Shown here one piece after another: positions 54,968 through 64,000 of a DNA stretch of 64,000 nucleotides; within the stretch, counting starts at the first letter, position 1; every line of letters starts with the position of its first letter. Position numbers and translations under genes: made by a program. The DNA lies in NCBI RefSeq assembly GCF_905220565.1, contig NC_059415.1, positions 3,578,001 to 3,642,000 of the forward strand. Reading direction: 5' to 3'. A model generated the notes under the pieces. The model had not been told where the DNA came from, ran no database searches, and saw only the letters and a program-made list of their open reading frames with translations. The DNA is from Melitaea cinxia. Lineage: Eukaryota; Arthropoda; Insecta; Lepidoptera; Nymphalidae.

Positions 54968-57862
54968 TCAACTTTCTAAAAGGATATTAATTACTTTTTT
55001 TTTATAACGACTAGTACTGTTCGCAAATATATCTGCGGAGTATAGAATTCTATTATAAGTTTCAAGCATGCGATATAATGGGGATCGAATTCCAGCATTA
55101 GTTCTATGTCTTGGAACTACAAATAAGGGCTTAGCGCGTGATGGACGCATATGGACTCGTAACGGAACAAAATAATCCATTTTATTTACCAAATCTACAC
55201 AATCATATTTATTATTGCAAATGTCAAAAAGCAACATAGCCTCAAGCTGAACCCGCCGGGACTCAAGACTAAGCATCTTATATTTACTCAGCAATTCTGA
55301 ATACGATAACCGTTTACGATGACATCTGAACTGAATTCGACGCAGAAACTTTTTTTGTACTTTTTCAATTGATATTTTATATTTTTCGTAAAGCGGGTTC
55401 CATATAGCCACTGCATACTCTAATTGCGGCCTAATAACTGACTTGTACAAGTAAACAAAGGTGGAAGATTTTCTAAACTCGAGAGTAGATCTCATCACAA
55501 AGTTATACAATTTGTATGCCTTAGAAATAATGTTATCCACATGTATGTTGAGGTGCAGTTTGCTGTCCAAGGTTACGCCCAAGTCCCTGATGAAGCTGAC
55601 TTTCTCAAGATCAACATCACACAGTGAATAGGAATAGTTTCTAACATTTCTACGTTTGGTGAATGTTATACTCTTACATTTATCAACGCAAAGATGGAGT
55701 TTATTATTAATGCAGTACGTGCTAAACCTATCCAAATCGCTCTGTAGCAATATATGATCCTGAAAGCTGTCTATATTACGATATATCTTAAGATCATCTG
55801 CGTAAAGTAGGAATTTAGTATTTTTAAAGCATTTATCAATATCGTTTACAAATAGTACAAAAAGAAAGGGGCCCAAAATTGATCCTTGTGGTACACCTGA
55901 ACTAATATCCGTAACTTGTGATTCACAACCCCCAATAACCACTTTCTGAGTTCTATTACTGATATATGACTTAAACCACCTCCACAGGTTGCCCCTTATT
56001 CCATTGTAAGCAATTTTTTCTAATAATATTTTGTGATCGACGCGATCAAAAGCTTTGCTGAAATCTGTATATATGCAATCAACTTGTTTGGAAGTGTCAA
56101 GAGCTTGAAATAGGTCAGTAGTGTAAGATAAAAGATTAGTCACTGTAGATCTTCGCTTAACAAAACCATGCTGCTGTTGCAAGATAGAATTCTGCAAACG
56201 AGGATAAATAAGGTTATGAACCAATCTTTCAAAAACTTTCGAGAGGACAGATAAAATAGAAACAGGTCGATAGTTTTCTACGTTTCTTTTAGAACCGCTT
56301 TTATGCACAGGAACAATACGAGCAGCCTTCCAAATTCGAGGAAAAATACCCTTATTTAAACAGCTATTATAGATATAATACAGAGGCTCATCAATGACTG
56401 TTGCAGTTTCTTTAAAGAAAATGGCAGGTATATTATCGATTCCAGCACCTTTACTGACATCCAGGACTTTAAGGTAATTACAAATATTTGTTCTAGGTAA
56501 ATAAACATTGCTCAGTATTAAATCTGATGCGTTACTGTAAGTAAGACTATTGTCAGTCATAGATTCAATATTTGCGGCAGACGGTTCAAATACTGAGCTA
56601 AAATACGAACTAAATAACTCACATGCATGCTCCAGGTTATTCGCAACTGTATTTTTATATTGTACATTACAAGGTATATCGTTAATACGCCTACGATTTG
56701 ATATATACCTCCAAAAATATTTAACATTATCTTTTAAACTTGATTCTAGCGTATTCATATACTTCTTATAACATTTATTCGACTCAGTTCTGAATTCCCT
56801 TCTGTATATTGAAAACAAATTATAGTATGACTCACTTTTATATTTTTTCATTTTGATCCAGGCTTTATTTTTTTTCTTATATAATTCAATAAGTTTATAT
56901 GAAAACCAAGTAGGATAGGAATTTGATTTTATTAATTTCTGTGGTATGTTCTCTCTGACTAATTCATAAATTTTTTCGTAAAATACAGATACAGCGTCTT
57001 CAGGCTCTTTATTTGATAATAGTTGTGCCCAATCTGTATCGGAAATTTTTTGTTTAATCGAGTCATAGTCGGCTTTATTATAACAATATTTGTAACTCGG
57101 TTTGCACCGCAAACTTTTCTGATCGAATTTAAATGGGACTGAAACCCAAAAAGGTGGGTGGTGTTTATCCGTTGATATTAACGGCATAGTCACTGTTGCT
57201 AATTGACAGTCAAATCTACTAGTGAAAAACAAGTCCAAAATGCTATTATTGAAATTTTTTAAAAAATTTACTTGATGACAAGAAGTAATAGACATAAAAT
57301 CATAAATGCATCTATATGCCAGGTTCAAATCACTACTATTACTTAAATCACAAATATCATCACTATTCCATGACAAATTTGGCAGGTTAAAGTCTCCGAC
57401 AATAAATATATCAGTTATTTTTTTAGTATGTGTATCTAACAACTTATCCCGTAAAGAGCTAAAATAGTCTACGTAAACCTGGTTACACTGTTTAGGTGGT
57501 ATATAAACTGCACAAATACAGCAATTATGTTTTGCGAGTGTTAATTCAATAAACACCTGATCGACAATAGGAGGGAGCGGACCGATGGTAGCGGACATGC
57601 AGCCAGCGCATAGCACTCGCCGCACAGCCACCAGTACTCCTCCGCCGTCACGACGTCCACACGCTTCCCGCGTGCGGTCTGAGCGAAATACAATGTACCT
57701 GTCGTCTATGAATTCATTGTCCTTGATCCCCTCATGCAACCATGTTTCAGTTAATATTATTATATCATAAGAGTGTGCAAGAATGCTCATATATAATGTA
57801 TGTAGTTTAGTCCTGAGGCCACGGCAGTTCTGATAATAAATAGATAAATCTGCGTTAGCCAT
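54968..57862 (-). CDS. LINE ORF2: endonuclease-reverse transcriptase, 964 aa
   Basis: N-terminal APE-like endonuclease: YYQNCRGLRTK (9-19), ETWL (39-42), VGDFNLPNLSW (155-165) and a C-terminal TDKHH (231-235) in the place of the usual SDH. RT domain: YRPVSILSVLSKVFERLV (about 529-546), HGFVKRRSTVTNLL, DFSKAFDRVDH (about 598), SGVPQGSILGPFLFVLFVND and catalytic YADD (about 685), then an IRDLGVTLDSKL thumb block and an arginine-rich C-terminal part with no zinc knuckle. It nicks DNA and copies element RNA at the nick. No stop or frameshift. The overall motif style suits the Jockey/CR1 group; I cannot fix the clade. Confidence 0.88.
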   Translation of the reverse strand: MANADLSIYYQNCRGLRTKLHTLYMSILAHSYDIIILTETWLHEGIKDNEFIDDRYIVFRSDRTREACGRRDGGGVLVAVRRVLCAGCMSATIGPLPPIVDQVFIELTLAKHNCCICAVYIPPKQCNQVYVDYFSSLRDKLLDTHTKKITDIFIVGDFNLPNLSWNSDDICDLSNSSDLNLAYRCIYDFMSITSCHQVNFLKNFNNSILDLFFTSRFDCQLATVTMPLISTDKHHPPFWVSVPFKFDQKSLRCKPSYKYCYNKADYDSIKQKISDTDWAQLLSNKEPEDAVSVFYEKIYELVRENIPQKLIKSNSYPTWFSYKLIELYKKKNKAWIKMKKYKSESYYNLFSIYRREFRTESNKCYKKYMNTLESSLKDNVKYFWRYISNRRRINDIPCNVQYKNTVANNLEHACELFSSYFSSVFEPSAANIESMTDNSLTYSNASDLILSNVYLPRTNICNYLKVLDVSKGAGIDNIPAIFFKETATVIDEPLYYIYNSCLNKGIFPRIWKAARIVPVHKSGSKRNVENYRPVSILSVLSKVFERLVHNLIYPRLQNSILQQQHGFVKRRSTVTNLLSYTTDLFQALDTSKQVDCIYTDFSKAFDRVDHKILLEKIAYNGIRGNLWRWFKSYISNRTQKVVIGGCESQVTDISSGVPQGSILGPFLFVLFVNDIDKCFKNTKFLLYADDLKIYRNIDSFQDHILLQSDLDRFSTYCINNKLHLCVDKCKSITFTKRRNVRNYSYSLCDVDLEKVSFIRDLGVTLDSKLHLNIHVDNIISKAYKLYNFVMRSTLEFRKSSTFVYLYKSVIRPQLEYAVAIWNPLYEKYKISIEKVQKKFLRRIQFRCHRKRLSYSELLSKYKMLSLESRRVQLEAMLLFDICNNKYDCVDLVNKMDYFVPLRVHMRPSRAKPLFVVPRHRTNAGIRSPLYRMLETYNRILYSADIFANSTSRYKKKVINILLES

Positions 57863-58142
57863 AGTTAATAGGGTATTTTATGAAGGATTTAGTTAATATT
57901 TAATTTAAACATCTTTTAAGTACAATATATATGTATGATATTTCATACCTTAATCCCCATATTATTAGGTAAATTACATATATAGAATTAATTATTTTTT
58001 TGGGGTTAGAAATAAAATAGTAGTCATAAATAATTTTAAACGTAAAATTATAAACAATTTTATACATTAATTTTAAAACACAGTCACACTTACAAAATAT
58101 TTCAATGTAGAATTTATTTTTGAGTAATAATATGTATACAAT

Positions 58143-59099
58143 TTAACACTTATGCGACTTAATTTTGTTTTTGATGTCCAGCTCATTACGTACAGCAAAT
58201 ATAGGTGAATTATCGGTTTGACGTACAAGTATGGTGCCATTTTTGACCCACACATACTTAAAGTTATTATTCTTGGCTTCTTCACGACAACAGCGAAATA
58301 ATTGCTTGTTTCTGGCACTAAGATGTTCATTTACATAGACATTTTGAATTGTTCCCGAAACAAGTAGCTTGTCAGACTTAAGTCCCTTAGATGCTCTCGC
58401 AGCAGCGATAATATTATCACGAATTATTTTGGTTGTGAACCTCACAATCACGTTCTTTGGCCGATTATTAGTTTTTTCAATATGAGGCACTCTATGAATC
58501 GAGACAATATCTTGAGCATTAATTGGATGCTTAATGACGCACCCTAACTTCTCCATTATTACTAATAAATTCTCGTCACGGCGCTCAGGTAAATTTGCAA
58601 TTTCTATATTGTGGGATCTAGCCTGTTGTTCCATGGTGTCTAACCTATCTTGTAACACCTGGATCTGTCTTTCCTCGGCAACATTCAGCTTAATTTTTTT
58701 TTCCATCTCCTCAAGACGTTTTTCAAAGTTATCCTGCCTTTCCATTGTGAATTGAAGAGACTTCTCAAAAGTATTAAATCTTTCACTCAGCTTCTCAAAA
58801 GAATCTCGTATGGATAGTGTCATCTTTTTAACTTCTTGTTCAATCACAGATTGTACAGATTTTAGAACAGAATCAATAATAGTCGAGCTTAAATCATCCT
58901 TCCAGCAATTTAATTTCTTATCAATCGTGTTCTCAATAACATTTATCACAGAATCGTTAATTTCCATTTCAGGCTGCTTGCGTTTACGCATATTAATAAA
59001 AGAATTATCAGCAGAACGCACAGATTCGGGTAGATCTGGATTCGATAAAAATTTTACTTGCGGGTTAGACGAACTTGCTGGCGGCGATCGCTGCATCAT
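58143..59099 (-). CDS. LINE ORF1 protein, 318 aa, coiled coil plus FP-type C-terminal domain
   Basis: Residues 1-55 are low-complexity with a basic RKRKQ patch. About 55-170 is a long charged coiled coil (VKKMTLSIRDSFEKLSERF, FEKRLEEMEKKIKL, QDRLDTMEQQ). Then comes an RRM-like segment (ARSHNIEIANLPE, IVSIHRVPH, NVIVRFTTKIIRDNIIAAAR) and a final domain VNEHLSARNKQLFRCCREE...KYVWVKNGTILVR. That layout matches L1/CR1-type ORF1 proteins, and the last domain is the one also found in the baculovirus FP25K protein. It would form trimers or larger and bind the element RNA. It lies 280 bp upstream of ORF2 on the same strand. No zinc knuckle is seen. Confidence 0.8.
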   Translation of the reverse strand: MMQRSPPASSSNPQVKFLSNPDLPESVRSADNSFINMRKRKQPEMEINDSVINVIENTIDKKLNCWKDDLSSTIIDSVLKSVQSVIEQEVKKMTLSIRDSFEKLSERFNTFEKSLQFTMERQDNFEKRLEEMEKKIKLNVAEERQIQVLQDRLDTMEQQARSHNIEIANLPERRDENLLVIMEKLGCVIKHPINAQDIVSIHRVPHIEKTNNRPKNVIVRFTTKIIRDNIIAAARASKGLKSDKLLVSGTIQNVYVNEHLSARNKQLFRCCREEAKNNNFKYVWVKNGTILVRQTDNSPIFAVRNELDIKNKIKSHKC

Positions 59100-59448
59100 T
59101 AGTTAACTCGGTACACACAAACTTAGTTCTTAATATATGGGTCACACGGTCTATATCTATTCGCACTTAAACTCGTTAAATTAAAATTAGACTGAGAATT
59201 CACATACGCGTCTGCACAAAACGGGTTTCACAAGACGAATGATGCTTTAGTAAATTTTGACAGGTTATGTATAAACCTCGAGGGTCACTTGGTATGGTAC
59301 CTACTAAGTTACCTGCTTAAGACCACCTAATTGGAATTATGGGCTCAGTTCGTTTTGTACATATAGGTACGTCGTTTTATACATGTTTTGCCAACAGGAT
59401 TTATTGTTACAACAAACAATATATATATTTTTTTTTTAAACTTTAATT

Positions 59449-59466
59449 ACAACATTGCAATGTTGT
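59449..59466. repeat. 18-bp perfect palindrome
   Basis: ACAACATTGCAATGTTGT, fully self-complementary with no spacer. It lies just outside the LINE 5' region. No function is evident. Confidence 0.8.
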
Positions 59467-60806
59467 ATATTCGACTTCAGATAAAACAAAATATATTATT
59501 TAACAAATATCATTTAAATTACACACAACAAACACAAATTTTCTTTTCAACCTCCTTGTACAAGTAGTAGTAGTATCATATTAATAAAATTATTAAAAAA
59601 AAAGTACAATTAAAGTTCTGTCATTATTTTTTTACGCCATTTTCAAATTATAAATCTCAGGTAGGAAATTAGTAAATCTTTACACTAAAGAAATCTCTCC
59701 TACGCATTTGTAACCGCGTTTTTGTGGCGCTTTTTTTTTGTTAAAATGTGTCAAAGCATCATAGCCTACATTCGACATTTTCTAGGCATGGTATAAAATC
59801 TACTGCTTTTTTTATATTATCTTTTCTGAAAAGTTTTCTTATTTTCAATCAATGGTATATACAATTATTTTTAAATGACTATAAAATGTAATAACGTATG
59901 TGTATATAATTATATATTATACATATATTCACCTTTTTACGATTTTGTTAACATTAAACTTAAAATAATTACATATTTTGACTATTTTGGAGCACTATTT
60001 ATTTATTTATTTTAATTTTTACTCAGTGATGAAAAAATCGGGTGTAAACAAAACAAAATGCCTTTTCCTTAGATAAGGATTCGTAACATGTGATAAATTA
60101 AATTAACAGCCACCCCTCTGAAAGTGGCAGGCTCCACACCCATGTACGCTATATCAACTAAATTAACTAGTACCATAGGCCATAAATCGGTCCATGCACT
60201 TTCCGTAATGGCCAGGGTCGATAACCTCGCGTGCCATCAGCAATATTGTTGTGCGATACGCTTGCGGTCTGCCCTTACAATTGCCGATGTTATTACATAT
60301 AATTATTTTTGTTTAGATTTATTGCGGTTACGTAAGCTATTGAAATTATCTGTAAAATTTATTAATTATTATAACAATTTAATTTAATGCTTCCATCACT
60401 GTGGTCATGTCATATGTCAATAATATTGTGACGTTATTATTTGTGTGGTTTTGTTAGCATATTTGTTCCAATGAACTATCATTTAAGAGTAAATATGATC
60501 ACACAATGACACTATAATGATTCTAGAATACTGAACGAGAATTTACTTTAATTCAGATTGAGATTTCTATTTTTTAAAATATGTTCAATCTACATTATTT
60601 TTCATTTTATGGGTTATAGTAATTGTTCTAAGTAGGTGTAACACTTATTAAATTAGTAGATTACCTAAAAAGTAAACAATGTAGGGAGATAATGATTTGA
60701 AAGCTGTAAACGTAGAAGCTTACGGCTTCCAAATCAGCTATATTAGTCTAAATTTGACGTCAATAACAAACCAAACTTTTATATTACTTCTGGAAATTGG
60801 TGAAAA
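59467..60806. other. AT-rich non-coding DNA, nothing recognised
   Basis: An 87-codon frame (60124-60387) starts in less AT-rich DNA but shows no domain. No gene is called. Confidence 0.35.
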
Positions 60807-61176
60807 TTATGCTCAAAGATGACGCCGCGTTGGCGCAGCGGTCACAGCTATAGATTGTGCCGGTTGCGCTGGCGGTTGCGGGTTCGATCCCCGCACATGA
60901 CATACATTTGTATTGGCCATACAGATGTTTGCCATGGTCTGGGTGTTTGTGCAGTCCTTGGGGGTCTCCCCACCGTGCCTCGGAGAGCACGTTAAGCCGT
61001 CGGTCCCGGTTGTTATCATGTACACCTGATAGCGATCGTTACTCATAGTAGGGAATATATCCGCCAACCCGCATTGGAGCAGCGTGGTGGATTAAGCTCT
61101 GATCCTTCTCCTACAAGGGGAAAGAGGCCTATGCCCAACAGTGGGATATTACAGGCTGAAGCTTATGCTCAAAGAT
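60807..61176 (+). mobile_element. tRNA-derived SINE T, young copy, with 14-bp target duplication
   Basis: TTATGCTCAAAGAT at 60807-60820 and 61163-61176 brackets the 342-bp element. The head GACGCCGCGTTGGCGCAGCG holds a consensus A box (TGGCGCAGCGG), and GCGGGTTCGATCCCCGC holds a consensus B box (GGTTCGATCCC) in a perfect T-arm-like stem. The body then has 'TGCCTCGGAGAGCACGTTAA', 'GTACACCTGATAGCGATCGT' and 'TAGTAGGGAATATATCCGCC'. The 3' end is GGCCTATGCCCAACAGTGGG...AGGCTGAAGC. The intact promoter and perfect duplication mark a recent insertion. Older copies are at 5050, 6676, 31440 and 47683. Confidence 0.9.
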
Positions 61177-61180
61177 TCCA

Positions 61181-61205
61181 TTACATACATACATACATAC
61201 ATACA
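61181..61205. repeat. (TACA)n microsatellite
   Basis: About six TACA units directly downstream of the SINE T target duplication. Confidence 0.9.
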
Positions 61206-61285
61206 ACCCAAGCTAGTAAAAGCGTGGTAAAAAAGACATAGATTATTTGTCATGATTTTTAAATTCATCATGTTGAATACTACGA

Positions 61286-61287
<2 letters not shown>

Positions 61288-61332
<45 letters not shown>
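61288..61332. repeat. (AT)n microsatellite
   Basis: About 21 alternating AT units. Confidence 0.95.
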
Positions 61333-61333
<1 letters not shown>

Positions 61334-61869
61334 TATGTAAATGCACAGTAGCAAAAAAGAGGCCGGTAACACCCGGTACAAATTAACCTTCTAAGCTTAT
61401 CGCGTTCAGTAAAGAACGAACTTAGACTACAACTGTAACCACAAAACATTTTCTATAATATATACATAGATATCGTCGTACATTATAAATGAAAAACTTT
61501 GTGAGGATTCGTGGATGTTTATACGGATAGCTCTTTTCTGCTAATTTGATGTGATGAAAGTTGGTACGTAGATGATTGAAGATCCAAATTACGCGTAGCT
61601 AGAATATACATACATTTTAATAATACACACAAAAATGTTTTACACGAGTTAAGGTCTTGTATGACTGATAGTTTGATGAAATAAATAAATAAACACCTAA
61701 GTAGTACGCAATGGTCCCCAGTAGAAACATTTACCTAAACTGTAAAGCACAACCAAATGCAAACAATCAGAACACAATAAACATTGCTATTGTTTTATTA
61801 TTACTAATATACTAAATTAAAACCGTAAAAAAGTTAAAGCGTTTAGCACGTAACAGTAAAAGGTGACAA

Positions 61870-61906
61870 ACAAACAGACTAGTAATATTTATAATAGTCT
61901 GTTTGT
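61870..61906. repeat. 12-bp perfect inverted repeat
   Basis: ACAAACAGACTA (61870-61881) and TAGTCTGTTTGT (61895-61906) with a 13-nt AT-rich loop. No function evident. Confidence 0.8.
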
Positions 61907-63322
61907 CTGGTTGTGGATAAAGTTTATCCTGCAAATAAGTAACGATTAGACGTTAACAGCAGGAAGTAGAATAGGTCATTAGGACCCGTTTCACCTCAAT
62001 TGATAAATACAGCTTTTAGATTCATTTTTGCGAATAGTAATATCTCATGAATACAGTAGAATTCGATGGTAAAAAAGAAAAATACATCAAAAGCTTTTAT
62101 CTGTTGGATATTATCGTCCGTCAGATAATGAAACAACTTTTTAAATTAAAATTCGAATTACTTTGTAACGTTAGGACGTCTGACACATCCGTTTCCGTGA
62201 CCATGGTTGCTGTAAAGTATCCGAAACATCGGGCATCTAAAAAACTTAACAAACTGTGATAAAATCCGAAAAAGTTGTTTCATTATAATGAGTGAAATTC
62301 GCGTAAATATTAGAAAAGAATATTCGTCAAATAGTCCATAACTGATGAAACAGGGCCTTTAGTATATAATAACATCAAGTATCGTCTTTGAATCGTATTA
62401 TAACTTTTTTTACCTTTTTCATCTTAAAGAACCTTTTGAGCCAGCCACAACCTTTAAAAGCATTTTCCTTCAAAGTCACAGATCAAAGTTTGTTATAATC
62501 ATCAACACAACAACGTTATATATACCTACTGCTACATAATTATGTATTCGTAGTTTTGTACCTATGTATCAAGTATCAACTTATAGTTGTCGAAGTTCTA
62601 AAACCACATATGTAAAAATTCTTAACTTTTCAGAAGAGCGTAAAATCAATACTAACTTGTCGTTATATTGATTTTAATTTATGGTTTGTTTTAAAATTAT
62701 TTATTAGTGATTAGATAATTCCTGTTTCTGATTGGCTAAAAAAATACGTCTATCGGTTAAAAAAAATACTTACGCTGTAAGTACAACAACTTTAAGGACG
62801 ATTAGTATTTTAACGTATTAAACTTTACTTTGAACATCATAAATAAGTACAAATACAAACATACAATTGATAAATATATTCATATATAGTTATATAGTTT
62901 TTTTTTTGTGCTAGGCTTTAGATTAAGAACCGTCATTTTGAAGTTAGATAGGTTAGGGTTTTTTTTTTTGTAATGAAATTATGCCGATAAACGGTCACAT
63001 TTTGAGCTTTCGACGGATCATAAACTAAAGCCTTACCTTTATTTTCTTTTTAATGCTTTTTACAATGGTTGCGGCGCGAAATCATTTTATTTTTTAAAAA
63101 TAAGAAACAAATATCTACAATGGTTAAAAAAAATAAGTAATAGTTTAGAATAAATGCAATAAAATAAATACCTTACATAAACAAAACGCAACAAACCATT
63201 ACAATTTTAAAAAAATCTAAAGAGAATTTTTAAATTATCTTTATCTGCATTTTACATAGAAACTTCGTTACCAATAAACTGCCGATCAGATTAGAAAAAT
63301 TACATTGAATAAATTTCTATAA
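61907..63322. other. AT-rich non-coding DNA; possible repeat at 62160-62245
   Basis: 'TCCGTTTCCGTGACCATGGT', 'TGCTGTAAAGTATCCGAAAC' and ATCGGGCATC lie in a 70-codon frame (62047-62259). I have an impression of this as a dispersed lepidopteran repeat fragment, with no partner here. Nothing else recognised. Confidence 0.3.
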
Positions 63323-63752
63323 TCCTTACTAGTATTATAAATGCGAAAGTAACTCTGTCTGTTTATCTGTCTGTCGCGCTTTCACGCCAAAACTACTAAA
63401 CCGATTGAAATGAAATTTGGTACACAGATAGTTCAGAGCCTGAGAAAGGACATAGGCTACTTTTTAATAGGAAAAAAGGGGGGTAAGGGGTTTGAAGATG
63501 ATGATGAAAAGTTTTATGGAAGTATCATCATATTTAGAGCTAGAAGCTTGAAACTTATTTTTTAAGCTGTTGATTTGATAAAAATAAATATGACATTCAA
63601 TGTTTGTAAAAGTTTTACCCTCATGGGTGTAAAATAGCATAAGAGACAAAATATGAGAGCTATTCTGATGTCCAAAATAAACCATAAGATATATCCATCA
63701 AATGCTGACCAATGTCACTATTCCACGCGGACGAAGTCGCGAACACAGCTAG
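63323..63752 (+). mobile_element. Non-autonomous Helitron-like element, 430 bp
   Basis: Starts A|TCCTTACTAGTATTATAAAT and ends ACGCGGACGAAGTCGCGAAC-ACAGCTAG. The GC-rich CGCGGAC-GAA-GTCGCG can form a hairpin with one bulged G about 10 nt before the final CTAG, as at Helitron 3' ends. The following base is A rather than the usual T. The body has 'CTGTCTGTTTATCTGTCTGT', 'CCAAAACTACTAAACCGATT' and 'GAAAGGACATAGGCTACTTT'. It shares its last 40 bases with family V. No protein is encoded. Confidence 0.6.
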
Positions 63753-64000
63753 AATTAAATAAGATAATAATGAGACTACATTATTTCGTTTCTCCAAACG
63801 CGTGTTTAACATCAATACTTAGTATAAAACAAAATCGCTTCCCGCTGTCTTTATACTTAGATCTTTAAAACTACGCAACAGATTTTGATGCGTTTTTCTT
63901 TAATAAATAGAGTGATTCCAGAGATAGGTTTACTGGTTTATATGTGTGTATAAAATATGCATAATGTAGTAGAGGAACACTGATAGTTTTAGAGGTTTCT
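63753..64000. other. AT-rich non-coding DNA, nothing recognised
   Basis: Window edge. No feature supported. Confidence 0.4.

Larger units (their letters stand above)
54457..59340 (-). mobile_element. Two-ORF LINE (Jockey/CR1 group), apparently intact
   Basis: On the minus strand: 5' UTR (extent uncertain, 59100 to perhaps 59340), ORF1 (58143-59099), 280-bp spacer, ORF2 (54968-57862), a 483-bp AT-rich 3' UTR and 28 A (54457-54484). Both ORFs are open from start to stop with all key motifs. The 3' UTR holds a direct repeat of 'TAAGTTTACTATAATTATAT' (54677 and 54765). I find no convincing target duplication, so the 5' boundary is a guess. It is the only copy in the window that could still be mobile. 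Confidence 0.75.

Noticed and set aside
56550..59106. Plus-strand frames of 61-98 codons opposite the intact LINE
   Set aside because: Antisense shadows of ORF1 and ORF2.
1..64000. CRISPR arrays, operons, bacterial promoters
   Set aside because: None seen; composition and repeats are those of an insect nuclear genome.

Overview
This window looks like nuclear DNA of a butterfly or moth (Lepidoptera). It is very AT-rich, has no bacterial-style gene packing, and is filled with insect retroposons. The clues are a short interstitial array of the insect telomere unit CCTAA carrying an R1-clade LINE, tRNA-headed SINEs with intact A and B boxes, small TC...CTAG (Helitron-like) elements, and a LINE remnant whose C-terminal protein end I recognise from lepidopteran endonuclease-reverse transcriptases. 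The species cannot be fixed from the sequence. No complete host gene is visible. The best host-gene candidate is one short exon at 20478-20686 with splice signals and a signal-peptide-like segment, so much of the window may be intron or intergenic DNA.

Layout. 1-14 kb: AT-rich DNA with a perfect 24-bp hairpin (207-274), a local duplication carrying LINE/SINE 3' ends (3.0-4.1 kb), SINE remnants and a Helitron-like element. 14-24 kb: tRNA-derived SINEs, a 172-bp element with a tRNA cloverleaf core (18.7 kb), nested repeats, and the candidate exon. 24.98-28.59 kb: a 5'-truncated R1-clade telomere-type LINE on the minus strand, flanked by a 15-bp target duplication and inserted where an (AT)n tract meets (CCTAA)5. 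28.6-43 kb: Helitron-like elements, SINEs and a LINE C-terminal remnant. 43.2 kb: second copy of the tRNA-core element, inverted. 46-54 kb: several nested insertions, including one inside a LINE remnant, and a SINE with target duplications. 54.46-59.1+ kb: an apparently intact two-ORF LINE on the minus strand. 60-64 kb: a young tRNA-SINE, microsatellites and a Helitron-like element.

How the parts relate. The autonomous machinery present is the intact LINE (ORF1 plus endonuclease/RT) and the broken telomere-type LINE. Most remaining elements are non-autonomous. Two SINE families end in a module that matches the coding 3' end of a lepidopteran LINE, which suggests they use that LINE's reverse transcriptase. 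The most unusual structure is the tRNA-core element: two copies, each with its own 11-12 bp target duplication, paired changes in the anticodon stem, mirrored flanks that could refold the tRNA half into a long hairpin, and a run of T directly behind the cloverleaf that should stop RNA polymerase III before the element ends.
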